Shown in pieces: positions 1 to 11,169 of a stretch of DNA of 64,000 nucleotides; position 1 is the stretch's first letter; each line of letters opens with the position of its first letter. Source of the stretch: Polytrichum commune (lineage: Eukaryota > Streptophyta > Polytrichopsida > Polytrichales > Polytrichaceae). The notes under the pieces are model-generated. The model ran no database searches. It was not told where the DNA came from and saw nothing but the letters and a program-made list of their open reading frames with translations. The position numbers were made by a program, and so were the translations under genes. Location: the NCBI GenBank assembly GCA_950295325.1, contig OX485806.1:30440001-30504000 (forward strand). The letters are read 5' to 3'.

Positions 1-81
1 CATATTTCCCTTGCCAAGTAAACCATTTTGCCATTGTGTTTAGGGTTCTGTTAAAATCAAAGTAGAAAAATATGACTAAGG

Positions 82-1060
82 AAGGTGTGGGGCGGACGGG
101 AGAGGGGGGTGGTGCGGACGGACGGGGGGTGGAGCGGACGGGGGAGGGGGGTGGTGCGGACGGGGGAGGGGGGTGGAGCGGACGGGGGTGGGGCGGACGG
201 AGGGGGGTGGAGTGGACGGGGGTGGGGCGGACGGGGGAGGGGGGTGGAGCGGACGGGGGTGGGGCGGACGGAGGGGGTGGAGCGGACGGGGGTGGGGCGG
301 ACGGAGGGGGGTGGAGCGGACGGGGGAGGGGGTGGAGCGGACGGGGGTGGGGCGGACGGACGGGGGTGGAGCGGACGGGGGTGGAGCGGACGACGGAGGG
401 GGGTGGAGCGGACGGGGGAGGGGGTGGAGCGGACGGGGGAGGGGGTGGAGCGGACGGGGGAGGGGGGTGGAGCGGACAGGGGTGGGGCGGAAGGGGGTTG
501 GGAACGGGGGGGAGAACGCTGGAGCGGACGGGGGAACGCGGGGGCGGACGGGGGGAACGCGGAGGGCTCCGTCCGCCCCACGTTCCCCCGCCGTGCGTTC
601 ACGTTCCCACACGTTTCCTAACGTCCGCACCCGTTCCCTACCGCGTTCCCTCCCGTCCGCGCCCGTTCCCCCCCAGTCCGCACCCGTTCCCTTCCCGTCC
701 GCCCACGTTCCCTCCCGTCCGCCCCACGTTCCCTCCCGTCCACCCCATGTTCCCTCCCGTCCGCGCTACGTTCCCCTCCCGTCCGCGCTACGTTCCCCTC
801 CCGTCCGCCCACGTTCCCTCCCGTCCGCCCCATGTTCCCTCCCGTCCGCCCCATGTTCCCTCCTGTCCGCGCTACGTTCCACTCCCGTCCGCCCGCGTTC
901 CCCTCCAGTCCGCCCCACGTTCCCCTCCCGTCCGCCCCATGTTCCCGTACGTTCCCTCCCGTCCGCGCTCCGTTCCCTTCCGTCCGCCCGTGTTCCCCTA
1001 CATCCGCCCCCTCGTTCCCTCCGTCCGCCCCCGCGTTCCCACGTTCCCCATACGTCCTTT
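82..1060. repeat. GC-rich tandem array 1 (GCGGACGG core), two opposed halves
   Basis: The left half (about 93-570) is G-rich on the plus strand, with 14-19 bp units built on GGAGCGGACGGGGG. The right half (about 570-1060) is C-rich, with 20-22 bp units whose reverse complement is close to GGGCGGACGGGAGGGAACG. The array therefore switches strand in the middle. It ends about 55 bp before a TATA box serving the kinase-like gene. Many runs of three or more G could form G-quadruplexes. Long open frames across it are low-complexity artefacts. Confidence 0.9.
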
Positions 1061-1116
1061 TCGTGCCCCATGTCAAATCCGACCGGGATCCCATAATGAT
1101 TGTGCTCCCCTTTGCC

Positions 1117-1124
1117 TATATAAA
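1117..1124 (+). promoter_or_regulatory. TATA box of the kinase-like gene
   Basis: TATATAAA lies about 55 bp after array 1 and 226 bp before the ATG at 1350. A CT-rich stretch and repeated ATTCACTCACTC motifs follow in the leader. A possible leader-intron acceptor (a T-run ending in CCAG) lies near 1280. Confidence 0.6.
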
Positions 1125-1349
1125 GCCGTGGGGTTTTAGTTCCCCTCACTTTCCTCTCCTCCCACCACAAAGGGACCCGAGACCTTGTTGCCGTCCCAAG
1201 GACAGCGGCACCGCGCGGGTCTCAGGGGGTTTGGGAGGGCAGGGCAAATTGTGGGGGAACCCTCGCAATTTTTTTTCCAGATTCACGCACTCATTTCTAC
1301 ATTCACTCACTCCTTTTTACATTCACTCACTCACGCGGTTTTTTTCACG

Positions 1350-3266
1350 ATGGAGGGGGAGGACATTGCTCCTTACCAAGACGAGGATACGAGGCTGCAC
1401 CGTGCTTGGCTCCAAAGCACTCCACTTGCGCATACTGGAGAGGGTACGGGAAGCGAGGCCGGAAGTGGAAGCACTGCAGCACGTCCCCCACGTCCAGATC
1501 CTTTTCGGTTTGACGAAGAGTTCTTTGCAGTTGGCCATTCAGGAGGCAACCAAACACGTGGAAGCCGTGGAACACGTGGGAGTCGGGGAAACAGTGGACA
1601 TAGAGGGAGAACAGGAAGGGGACCAAGCTCAGGCAGTTCCACCGATATAAATGCAGCCACTCATGGAGAGTCCGTGCCACCACGATCTCCGACACGGCGG
1701 ACATCAAGACCGGAGAGCCCTGCACGTGATGTACCTCAAGGTTCGGAGCATGGTGAAAGACGGGGACAAAAACGCCCAGCAATTTCGGAAGGGACGGAGG
1801 AGGGGTCCGGGGTTTCAGGTTCGCAATCGAGGAAAAGGAAAAATAGAGGCAAACGCGACCCGCAGATCGATGAGGCTCGAAACCATTGTAGGGTCGTGCT
1901 GTTGGAGTGGTTTAGAAATAACAGCATGGTTTATTTGGAAAAAAAATACCTCAATGATGGTACAAAGGGGTTGGATTTGGTGAGGAACGATTTGATTCTT
2001 ATTCTCACGGAAGCCACGGCTGGAGCGGAGTTTGAAGATGCTAGGGGCATGAGCGATTGGGGCACCTGGATTGAACAACAAGCCGTGGAAGCAATCTACA
2101 ATCCAACAATGGCATATGATGCTGTGCATCCTAGCGAGGGAAGTAGTAGTGGCAGGAAGTTCGAGCTGTACATGAAGCTAGAGAATTGGAAAAGAGGCGT
2201 AATAGCAGCAAAAGGAACATCCGCCCGCAACCTTCCCATTTTTATTGACAGGCAGATGGCAGACAACATTGCCACTTAGGGCCGGCAGGGTGTCATATGG
2301 TTGCCTAGGAATGCGGAGATCAAAGCCTTGGATAAGGAAATCTTCCAAGGGACCTTCGGAGTGGTGCGGAGAGTCGCAATTCATGGAGCATCATTCATCC
2401 CTAGCTGGATAGAGTGGGCTGGGAAGACCATGAAGGCCACGAATAGTTTGGAGAATCGAAAGGAACGTTCAGTTGAAGCATTGGCGTGTCCAGTAGATCA
2501 TCCTGGGGTAATCAAGCTACAATACCTCAATATGAAAACATACGAATCCTATTCGATGTGGTGGAATGGAGGCTCCTTGAAAAACATGAGGATCTATGAC
2601 TTCAGCGTTCCGGAAACCCACGAGCGCACAATCCTTCACATGCCTGGGGCAGACTTTGAAGCACGGAAACGGTTGGTTGTATATCGAAGGCATCGAGCTT
2701 ATTTGGCATGGGCTCTAATGTGCATTGTGGATGTAGTGCACAAGCATGACGTGTTGCACAATGACCTTAATTCCAACAATGTCATGTTGCATTTCCCACA
2801 AGACCGTGAGAACATGGTTTACATTGGTGTGTGTGATTGGGGCATGGCATCCTGGGGAGGTGAAGACGCACCCTCCAACTATGGAAAAGATTCAGTGGAT
2901 GAGATGAACAAGCACAAAGCAAAATACAACTGTGCTGGTCCAGAATTATTCCATGTACGAGGGCAGCGTGGAACATCCACCTCTCCGGTGAGGATGGCTC
3001 GGAAACATAGGCACACGTTTCTATCGGAGTCCTTCTCAGTGGGTGCTTTGGCAAAGAAGATTTATGCCAGGGATGCGACTTCCCCCTTGTTTCAGCTAAA
3101 CAGTGATCCAAATGGCTTGAATATGCGGTTTGAGTTAGCATTGGATTCATTGACGAAGACCAATCCAGCGGAAAGGTCAACCATCACACACGTAGTGAAC
3201 ATTTTGAAGTCCCCTCCATACAACATGGTTAACCCGACAATGTGCTTCCGTGACACTGCAAAATAG
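1350..3266 (+). pseudogene. Protein-kinase-like gene with one in-frame TAG
   Basis: A single frame runs 638 codons from the ATG at 1350, interrupted only by a TAG at 2277-2279 (codon 310). The first part is Ser/Arg/Gly-rich with a basic patch (SRKRKNRGKR) that could be a nuclear signal. The second part shows protein-kinase features: glycine loop GTFG at residues 334-337, a likely ATP-site Lys near 359, catalytic loop HNDLNSNN at 470-477 (HRDLKxxN in typical kinases) and DWG in place of DFG at 496-498. Catalytic Asp, loop Asn and metal-binding Asp are all kept, so activity is possible if the protein is made. The stop could be a nonsense mutation, a readthrough site, or part of an unrecognised intron. 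The promoter array is shared in style with the RING-like and hAT genes. Confidence 0.7.
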
Positions 3267-3328
3267 ATTTTTTTTGTTTTTTTGCAACAATTTTGAATCA
3301 TACCAATTTTGTAACCGTTGGAGATGTA

Positions 3329-3334
3329 AATAAA
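3329..3334 (+). terminator. AATAAA polyadenylation signal
   Basis: AATAAA lies 63 bp after the stop codon of the kinase-like gene, following a T-rich stretch. Position and sequence fit a plant near-upstream poly(A) element. Confidence 0.5.
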
Positions 3335-3654
3335 GCCATCATTTTTTCATACAAAACTTGTATATTGTATGAGGTTTATGGATCTTAGTACAATGTTCAT
3401 ACTACTCCATGAGGCCTTTGCTCCATAATCGAGAAGAAATCTATGGGAGGCTAACCAAGGTTCTCGCCTCTCGTGAGGCCACATCCTTCTTTCACATCGT
3501 TGTTATCACATCCATGTGCTAAGTTCAAGTTAACTATAGTTGTTTGTGATATGTCTTGAAAAAATGCAGTTACCTATATTTATTCTAATTTTGGTATGCC
3601 ACAAAATGTAGTAAACTATAGTTATATCGGTTGTACACGTGATCCAAAACATCT

Positions 3655-3955
3655 CTAAATGTTATCTTTCTTCTACTCCCCACATATTGCACACTATAAA
3701 TGTTAAACGTGTAACAGTTAACAAAATGGTACTCCTTTCTTTGTAAATCTGACTCTTTAAACGTTAACGGATGAAATACAACCATAATATGGATGATAAA
3801 AACTACACATCCAGTTACATTGATTCATATTCACTCGTGATTTGTAAACTTGATATTGAATAAAGTTTTGATTGGGTGTGCAATTTTATGAATGGTATTC
3901 TCTCACAAGGAATCTTCACAATTGCTTATATTTATATTTATATAATTCACAATCA
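3655..3955. repeat. Interspersed AT-rich repeat, copy 1
   Basis: This stretch shares blocks with 31985-32135 and 61775-61955. Shared words include ACATATTGCACACTATAAATG, a GTTAACAAAATGG block, and TTGATATTGAATAAAGTTTTG. No coding is visible. It may be a MITE or another short non-autonomous repeat, but I could not define termini or target duplications. Confidence 0.6.
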
Positions 3956-4094
3956 TTTTTTTTTGGAAGTTTGGACATATTCTTGGCCGTCCAAGTGAAG
4001 AGGCCGTGCGATTAAGTGGCCCAACTTTGTTGATAGTCCAAAGAAATGAACTGAAAATAGCCAAGAAAATATAGTAAGGGTAGCCTTAGTTGGG

Positions 4095-4205
4095 CATAGT
4101 GTGAAGCCTCCAAAGGCCAAGCGCAAAGTCCAAACCTTTGGCCATGAACTCCCACGGCCTCTCGGCTTGGATGGCCAAAGTGTGAAGCCTCCAAAGGCCA
4201 ATCCC
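4095..4205. repeat. Short direct repeat in non-coding DNA
   Basis: The word GTGTGAAGCCTCCAAAGGCC occurs twice (about 4099 and 4181), and related GGCCTCTCGG and AAAGTCCAAAC words recur over 4000-4520. Around it (3956-5600) I see no gene, only AT-rich DNA with these GGCC-containing repeats. Confidence 0.5.
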
Positions 4206-4312
4206 AAAGTCCAAACTCAAAGGAACATGCCACTTTATTCCTTGCTCAAAATAACCCCTCTAATCTAACGGCCAAGATCTTGTCAATGATTGATTATTTT
4301 AATGAAAAAAAA

Positions 4313-4382
4313 GTTCGGCCTCTCGACGGAAGTTTGGGTTGAGCATTTTGCTATACCCAATCTTTGCTCGAGAGGCCGAACT
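4313..4382. repeat. Inverted repeat, possible hairpin or MITE end
   Basis: GTTCGGCCTCTCGA (4313-4326) is matched by its reverse complement TCGAGAGGCCGAAC at 4369-4382. A second inner pair, TTTGGGT and ACCCAA, nests inside. The 70-bp unit could fold into a stem. No target duplication was identified. Confidence 0.55.
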
Positions 4383-5608
4383 CTTGGCGCCATAACTTCC
4401 TAAAAGTGTTGCCACCTAGGCTCTTTTGGAGGCCACGTCCTTTGAACTTCGGCCTCTAGTGTGAAGGCCGAGAGGACGGACTTTGGGCATTTCAGCATTT
4501 TCATTGGTCCAAATGTTGAACCTCTTAAAGTTTGGCCATATTGTGAACCGGCCTTTATATTTGCAATACATGTCTTATTCTTTTTTTGGCACAAATTGAA
4601 AATTCAAATTGAAAATACAACCAACCCAGCCGAAACAGCGCAGCCTAAGTTGAAATCTAGAAATAATGCTCATTTGAGGCCTATCCTTCCAAGTAGGGAC
4701 TAAGTTGCTACGGGTCACAATAAGACCTTTGACCCCCCAAATCAAATCAAATTTGTTAAGAATGTCATGGTAGGCCACGTCCGGGGCTTTTTCCAAGTCC
4801 CTAAGCATCTGTTTCCATTCAATCCTCCCATACTCTGATTTGTAATACATGTCATAAAAGCTAATGCAATTATTGTTTTGAAGTCTACCATCAAATGATA
4901 TGTAAGATCGTATGTTCACTTGTGGTTGGTTCTTTTTATGTACCAGTTTAAGCCAATACTAAAATAAAATAAACCTTATTCTATAAAATCTAATGACACT
5001 ACCATACAAGTTAGTAGAGATGTTGTATATTTTTTAAAATTATTCTATATATTTACATAACTACAACTTATAATTTTGTGAAGAATAATACATAATACAA
5101 CAAAGTTCAAATCAATACCTCTTTTGTGCACTCACATATACTCATATGGATTTAGTATAGTGCACCCCCCCCAAATGATCACTAATGTGGGCCACATTAA
5201 ATTTAAGCCCACACCAAATCCCTAGTTTAATATCAATGTGGACCATATTAATTTGCTTTTCTAGAATGTTCTAATTTGTGTAAGGTGTTGGTAAGATATC
5301 TTTATGAAGCCTATAGGAACTCGGGGGATGCACTCTACATTATGTTTGAGAATCACGTGCGTTCATGACCCCTTCTAAAAACCCCAATGTATACCATAAG
5401 TTATATGTCTAAGTAGAGATTGTGCCAACTTGAAGTAGTCCTCGCGATTTGCGAACGTTTAACTTTCGTTGTAGGCATCGTAAAAAAAAGCGGGTGGGTT
5501 CGTTGGAAAGCTGGGAACCTAAACCCTCAAACCATGTATGGAAACACTTCTACATGAGTGAGAGAACAAAACAACGGCACATATGTGGTAGCAATTTGGA
5601 ATGACGTA

Positions 5609-5630
5609 GGGTTTAGGGTTTAGGGTTTAT
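5609..5630 (+). repeat. Interstitial telomere-type motif (TTTAGGG)
   Basis: Three consecutive TTTAGGG-type units sit immediately before a tandem repeat block. This is the Arabidopsis-type telomere repeat found in most land plants. The tract is too short to be a chromosome end. Confidence 0.7.
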
Positions 5631-5631
5631 G

Positions 5632-5930
5632 AACCACAAAGGTTGAAGCACAAATATGTAAATTGTCGAATGAAAGGGCAAGGGGATGCGTGTGGGTTGT
5701 GAAACCATACGAATCACTAAGGTTGAAGCTCAAATATGTGAATTGTTGAATGAAGATGGCATTCGGATGCCTAATATGCGTTGTGAAACCATATGGACCA
5801 CAAAGGTTGAAGCACAAATATGTACTTTGTTGAATTAATATGACATTCGAATGCGTGTGGATTGTGAAACTATACGAACCACTAAGGTTGAAGCTCAAAT
5901 ATGTGAATTGTTGAATGAAAGGACAACCCA
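5632..5930. repeat. Tandem repeat, about 80-84 bp, four copies
   Basis: Copies are recognised by GGTTGAAGC at 5641, 5721, 5805 and 5886. They alternate between two variants (CACAAAGGTTGAAGCAC and CACTAAGGTTGAAGCTC), so the real unit may be a dimer of about 165 bp. A minus-strand open frame across them is probably incidental. Confidence 0.7.
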
Positions 5931-6126
5931 TCAAATATAGAAGCTTCAAAGAGGTTTCCAATGCGGGTGTCGGGGGACTTTTTCAAAAAGTGCAACTAAC
6001 TTTTTGACTTCACCAACTTTCTTTTTATTCCTATTGTGTTGTCTTTATCCTACCAACGAGAATTGGATCCTCTACATCTTGGATTACATCAAATATTGTA
6101 TATTTCATAAAGTCCTTTGAGCTCAA

Positions 6127-6134
6127 TATATAAG
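6127..6134 (+). promoter_or_regulatory. Candidate TATA box for ORF 6176-6736
   Basis: TATATAAG lies 42 bp upstream of the ATG at 6176. The spacing would leave a very short leader. Confidence 0.35.
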
Positions 6135-6175
6135 TAGAGCATTTAGACTCATACATATAACGAGGGTAGAGTATC

Positions 6176-6736
6176 ATGGATAGGATGGGAGAGAAGAGAG
6201 ACATGTTTGAGGGTCTAGGATGTGATGAGGAGATAGAAAATTTAGGTGAACCCGATATTCCATTCAATCCATCAACCGAGCGTGAGAGAGATGAGAGATG
6301 TGCTAGGGATCGATTTCGTGATGAGTATGTCATGACTCCCTTCTCACAATCTACACAAGCTTGGAGGATGAGGGCGGAGGAGGACCAACGACGATATGCG
6401 GACAACTTTGAGATCGATGCGGTGGAGAATGACAACACACAATGCGTGGGTGGAGATCTAAATGATCTGATTGATTTGTGTGCGGATATTTTGGAGAAGC
6501 CCGGGGATGTGGATGTGGAGGAGACTTCAATCGACATTGAAGATGTCAAGGTAGCGGAAGAATCTTCAAGGACTTTGCCTTTTCGTAAGAAGAGGAGAGG
6601 ATTATCGCCTCATCGGCTACTATTGAAGGAACGGATGAAAGACCGAACGATTAGCTATGTTGATTTACTTCGACCGAATCTTCTCCAAAAAATGGACCCT
6701 CGACGGAAGCCACAAGCATCTACGAGGTTGCCATGA
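6176..6736 (+). CDS. Hypothetical charged protein, 186 aa
   Basis: The ATG-initiated frame is rich in Asp, Glu and Arg, with a basic cluster RKKRRG near residue 138 that could be a nuclear signal. A TATA-like box lies 42 bp upstream and an AATAAA at 6833-6838. I do not recognise a domain. It may be the 3' part of a larger gene or a remnant of a transposon protein. Composition looks more protein-like than neighbouring shadow frames, but nothing else proves it is expressed. Confidence 0.35.
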   Translation: MDRMGEKRDMFEGLGCDEEIENLGEPDIPFNPSTERERDERCARDRFRDEYVMTPFSQSTQAWRMRAEEDQRRYADNFEIDAVENDNTQCVGGDLNDLIDLCADILEKPGDVDVEETSIDIEDVKVAEESSRTLPFRKKRRGLSPHRLLLKERMKDRTISYVDLLRPNLLQKMDPRRKPQASTRLP

Positions 6737-7036
6737 CGGAAGTGAAGTTGACGGAATGAAGTGGAATATTAAATCGTGCATGGTTTGTTCATGTATGTGA
6801 TTTATAAAGGGCATTTGTACCGTCGTCGCAATAATAAAGTCATTACTTGTACATCGTTGTCTCCATAGGGGTGATAATTTGTTGGTCATCATACTACATT
6901 GGTTATTTTGTTGCTTGAGGGATCCTTCATTAGTTTTGTGTGGATAAGTACACCGGTAATGATATTTAGTGTCACATATATTATTTGCAAAGGGCCTAAG
7001 TTAGATGGGGTGCGGATGGAGGGACGCGGAAATGTG

Positions 7037-7196
7037 CAGTAGAAATATTATTGCATATTCATGTAGAGGACTTCATTACCTATCCATGGATACCAAGAAA
7101 TCATTTTTTGGACTTCATATGAATTTTTGAGAGCCAAAAAACCGAGACTATGTCCAAACTTCCAAAAAAAGTTAAAAAGTGCAGATTCAAAGGAAC
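7037..7196 (+). repeat. Stray copy of the 192-bp unit found in the E2 LTR
   Basis: About 160 bp starting CAGTAGAAATATTATTGC and ending just before array 2 is nearly identical to the tandem unit inside the E2 LTRs (22288-22735 and 30307-30754). The stretch joins directly to the GC-rich array. It may be an LTR fragment or an independent repeat that both loci have picked up. Confidence 0.85.
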
Positions 7197-7690
7197 TCGG
7201 GAACGGACGTATGGGAACGCTAGAGCGGACGCAGGGGAACTCTAAAGCGGACGTAGGGGAACATGGGGCGGACTTATAGGAACATGGGGCGGACTTATAG
7301 GAACGTTGGAGCGGACGTAAGGGAACATGGAGCGGACGGGGGGGGGCGGAAGGGGGGGGGGCGGGTTGGAGCGGACGGGGGGAACGCGGGAGCGGACTGA
7401 GGGGAGCGGACGTAGGGAACGAGGGGGCGGACGTTTGGGAACGGGTGCGGATGGGGGCGGGAACGGGTGCGGACTGGGGGGAACGGGTGCGGACTGGGGG
7501 GAACGCGGGGGGCGGACGTAGGGGAACGGGTGCGGATTGGGGGGGAACGGGCGCGGACGGGAGGGAACAGGTGCGGACTGGGGGGAACGCGGGCGCGGAC
7601 TGGGAGGGGAACGGGCGCGGACGGGAGGGAACGGGTGCGGACGGGAGGGAACGGGTGCGAACAGGGTGGGAACGGGGAGCAGATGGAGGG
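7197..7690. repeat. GC-rich tandem array 2 (GCGGACGG core)
   Basis: Units of about 20-22 bp such as GGGAACGGGTGCGGACGGG run G-rich on the plus strand and stop at the TATA box of the RING-like gene. The repeat core matches arrays 1 and 3. Open frames across it on both strands are low-complexity artefacts. Confidence 0.9.
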
Positions 7691-7691
7691 G

Positions 7692-7699
7692 TATATAAG
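7692..7699 (+). promoter_or_regulatory. TATA box of the RING-like gene
   Basis: TATATAAG starts within 2 bp of the end of array 2. The ATG used here is 468 bp downstream, so the leader is long and may contain an intron. Confidence 0.6.
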
Positions 7700-7800
7700 T
7701 GGAGGGGACCACTTACATACCCCACTCCAGTCCTTGTGGGCGCCCGGACGACCCTCCTCTACTACAGAGTGCGGGGTTTAGCGGGGTGCTCGGAGGAGTT

Positions 7801-7824
7801 AAGGATCCCTTTTTTGGGATCCTT
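7801..7824. repeat. Perfect 9-bp hairpin in the leader
   Basis: AAGGATCCC (7801-7809) and GGGATCCTT (7816-7824) flank a 6-nt T loop. It lies in the presumed 5' leader of the RING-like gene. The word TAGCGGGGTGCTCG also occurs twice in this leader (about 7778 and 7957). Confidence 0.6.
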
Positions 7825-8166
7825 TTATACTTTTTTTACTGACCTGTTTGTGGGTGTGATCCACGTGGACCCGTTCCCTTGTGACGTGGCATATTGCCTT
7901 TTTGGCATATTCCTTGTGACGCGCCCAGTCAACTGGCCTCTGCGTGAGCGCTGGTAGCGGGGTGCTCGAAGGGTATGCTGAATTTTTGTAGTTTAATTTT
8001 TAACGACATTTTTGAATTAATTCCACAGCAACACTATTTTGAAGTGTATGCTTGGATGTTTTGTAGCACTATTATGAAGTGCAATTAGTAATTTAAAAAT
8101 TAGAGTTTTAGATTAGAATTAGAAACTACAATTTGGGTGGATCCGGCAAGTGAAGGATTTCCAGAC

Positions 8167-10470
8167 ATGGCAAGTGGAGGATCTAGAGACATGGCAAGTG
8201 CAAGTGGAGGATCTGGAGACATGGCAAGTGGGGGATCAGGTTGTCACAGATCACATGTACGCAACGCCGCTGGGTTGGAGTGGGATGTTTATGATGACAA
8301 CACTCAAAAAGCCAGGGCAGGTTGGGAGAATGTACCACAACCGTGGTCAGTGAAGACTGCAATGCAGTACGTGGGTTTCCCTCACTTTGATCGGTTGTGG
8401 CCAAGACCTTGTCACGAGCGACACTGCAAGGCCATCAGTGCGAGTTATATGCAGCTTGATGACGTGGAGGCAAAATGGAGATTCCTAACGATACTTAGAA
8501 GTATCTCCAATTTGGATAGATGGCCCAAGAGTGCAATTCCAAAGTCGGTGGCGTGTATGATGTATGCGGAGCACGTGTTGCGAGTTAGGGTGGATTGGTC
8601 AAGTTTGGCTACCCTGCATGGTCAAAAATTTGGGGGTATCGGAATTGCATTCACTAAATGCACAGTTCCAGATATTCCATACACTCCCGTTCCGGAGTGG
8701 TTCAGGAGGAATCCTCGACTAGTGGACGAGCCTGGGGCCCCAATTCCAGAGGGTCGGGAACCAAAAAAACCACGTAATCGTAAACGACCAGCCAATGACG
8801 TGCAGATGGCCATCGAGGAGGCGTTTGAGCATATGGATGAGGGCATGGAGGCAAATGTCGAGGTCAACAACCTGATCAACGACGTGGTTAACGAGGTCCT
8901 AGACGAGGTAAACCTTGGTGAACATGGAGTGGACTCGACGAAGAGCAGAATGGAGGAATTGCGTAAGCAACATGCGTTGGAAATTCGTGAGTATAAAACG
9001 ATGATTTTCGAGTTGGAAAATCGAGTTGCAACACTTACGATGGGGGAGGCTAGCAGTTCAAGTAGTACACCAATTAACCTTCAGTCTTTGGAAGCAGAGA
9101 GGGACGCAGCTTTACAGGAGGCCAAGATTGCAAAGTCACAAGCTCTGGAGGTATGTATGAGGAATGAAGTAATGCGAGGAAAGATGGAGGCTTTGCAAAA
9201 GGAGGTGGTGGACATGCAACAACAACTTCAAGTGGTCAATGAAATGGTTGTTGATCACGAAGCCAAGATTGGCGGACTGGAGGAGCAGAATACAAGGTTG
9301 AAGAAATTTCTGTTGGATGCGATTGTGGAGCGCAAAAATATGAGGACAAGCACATTGCTTGCTATGGCCAAGGCTCATCAATTTGAAGCTGAGTTTGAGA
9401 GCATCCAGAAAGAATGGAACCGCAATCAGAGAATGCGGAATATGATGCTCACGTCATGGCCAGAAGATGAGCAGATGTACCCTAGTAGGTGGGATAGGGA
9501 TAATGAGTGGACATTGCCAAGCGGGAGCATCGATTGGCGTCAAGTGACCGACCCAGATCACCATTGGGATGTGACCCAAGTGCATGAATATCCATTCCGC
9601 ATGAGGGGTGAGTTGTTATGGCCAAATCCACATACAATGGTCTTCGACGGAACCGCATGTGCGATTTGCCAATGTCCATTTGGCCCAGAGGGATGCTATC
9701 AAGTTGGATCATGTGGGGCCCAATTCCATCCACAATGTCTAATAGGGAATATGATCAAGAAACGCCAATGTCCTCATTGCAGATCACCCTTCCACCCTCG
9801 TTTGTACCTCCAATTTGGCCTTCGGGATTACATGCCTAACGACTGGGTATTAAAGCCATGGGACTTTCCCTTCGATCTTCAAGAGTTTGATGGAGAGAAT
9901 GTTGAGTGGAGTTGGTTATATAATTGTGCCAAGGTTGAGCTATGGCACGAGAACAGAGATGGCGACTAGACACGGAATGCACGTCAAATTTTGTATGTTG
10001 CAGACGAGTTGTATCCCAACAAGCCCCCCGATTATGGCTTGAAAAGATTTTTGTACCAAACTCTTGAATGGCATTGGGATTCAACCAGCAGACAATTAAA
10101 GAGAGGCATTCATCCTCCTTGGTACAATGCAGCAGGTCTCGAATCAGTATCGGAGCATGATTTGGAAGAAGATGCAGATGACATGCCTACGGAACGGGAT
10201 CCGAGATATGAATTGCAGTTAGAGGTGGGGTACCACAAGAACAGGCTGCAGTTGGCTGCAATTGATGCACTCTTGCATAGAGTTGCGGATGATGTGGTAT
10301 TGAGATGGCTAAATGGTGGGCCTAGACCACGTAATGCCGTTCCATTGTCTCCTGGTAGTCGTCCATACCTCACCCGTGGAACAACGCGAAGCATGGAAGC
10401 GGGGGAATCATCACGAGCACGACGAGGATCTACTTCAGCTAGAATAGACCTCGATTCAGATTCGGATTAG
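8167..10470 (+). pseudogene. Coiled-coil / RING-like gene with one in-frame TAG
   Basis: From the ATG at 8167 one frame runs 767 codons with a single TAG at 9967-9969 (codon 601). The N-terminus has DMASGGS-type repeats. A long heptad-like region at roughly residues 255-430 predicts coiled coil. Residues near 497-537 carry CAIC, then CGAQFHPQC, then CPHC, the Cys/His spacing of a RING-type zinc finger, which in other proteins recruits ubiquitin E2 enzymes. The downstream 167 codons are protein-like and end in an acidic DLDSDSD. A splice acceptor-like GTTGCAG follows the TAG at 10003, so a short intron is an alternative, but its best donors do not keep the frame. I do not recognise the family. 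Array 2 and a TATA box precede it. Confidence 0.65.
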
Positions 10471-11169
10471 GCATTTTTGTACCATGTTTAGGAAGTTGTA
10501 TAGGAACGGATGAAGATTTTGGACACAATGAACATATTTCATGTTCAAAGTATATATAATATAAAGAGGATTTACCGACAAGTTGTCATTTCTAAGATCG
10601 TGTAAAAGATAACATATGGATGCCAAATGTTTTAATGTTATTTGAAACATTTAAAAACTTACTTGAATATTAGTAATTCATATGATAGTCTAACCAAAAG
10701 TACTATTGACTACATAGTCAATATTGAATACCACATAAAGATATAATTATATAAAACGGATAGAAAGGTCCTCAAAAAGAGGATGTCACCAACGAAGCAT
10801 GTACAATCGAGCAATAGGGGATTGCAATATTTATAAAAGCATATTCTTTAAGAAGCTCAATAAATAAACATAAAACTCCATTCACAGTAAGAATTATACA
10901 AAATAGTAATTAATAAAGGCATAACATGTTATTGGAGCTTAATTGCAATGCTAAGTTGACAATCATATTGTATTTTCAAAATTTTAAAAAACATGCAATA
11001 AATAATTTTATTACTATAATAAAATGTTACAACTTCGAAGGTAACGTTCGCTTTGTGGTCTAAATGTCTTACCGAAGGCCCTAAGGTTGTAACTTGTATC
11101 AATTTTGACGTAAGTAATAAATTATGGAAGTACGTGGGAGCACCGAAATACCACATTTGTGCAAAACCA
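10471..11169. other. AT-rich intergenic stretch between convergent genes
   Basis: This region separates the 3' ends of the RING-like gene (plus) and the hAT gene (minus). It is AT-rich with no convincing coding, tandem repeat or hAT terminal inverted repeat that I could recognise. Confidence 0.5.

Noticed and set aside
57-1139. Several long open frames on both strands across GC-rich array 1 (and equivalents in arrays 2 and 3)
   Set aside because: They are forced by repeat periodicity and high GC, encode only Gly/Arg/Pro/Ser low complexity, and overlap each other on opposite strands.
5609-5630. Chromosome end
   Set aside because: Only about three TTTAGGG units are present, with ordinary sequence on both sides.
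9934-10003. A 70-nt intron that would remove the TAG in the RING-like gene
   Set aside because: The donor and acceptor look fair, but 70 nt shifts the frame relative to the open downstream part. A frame-keeping 93-nt alternative has a weak donor.
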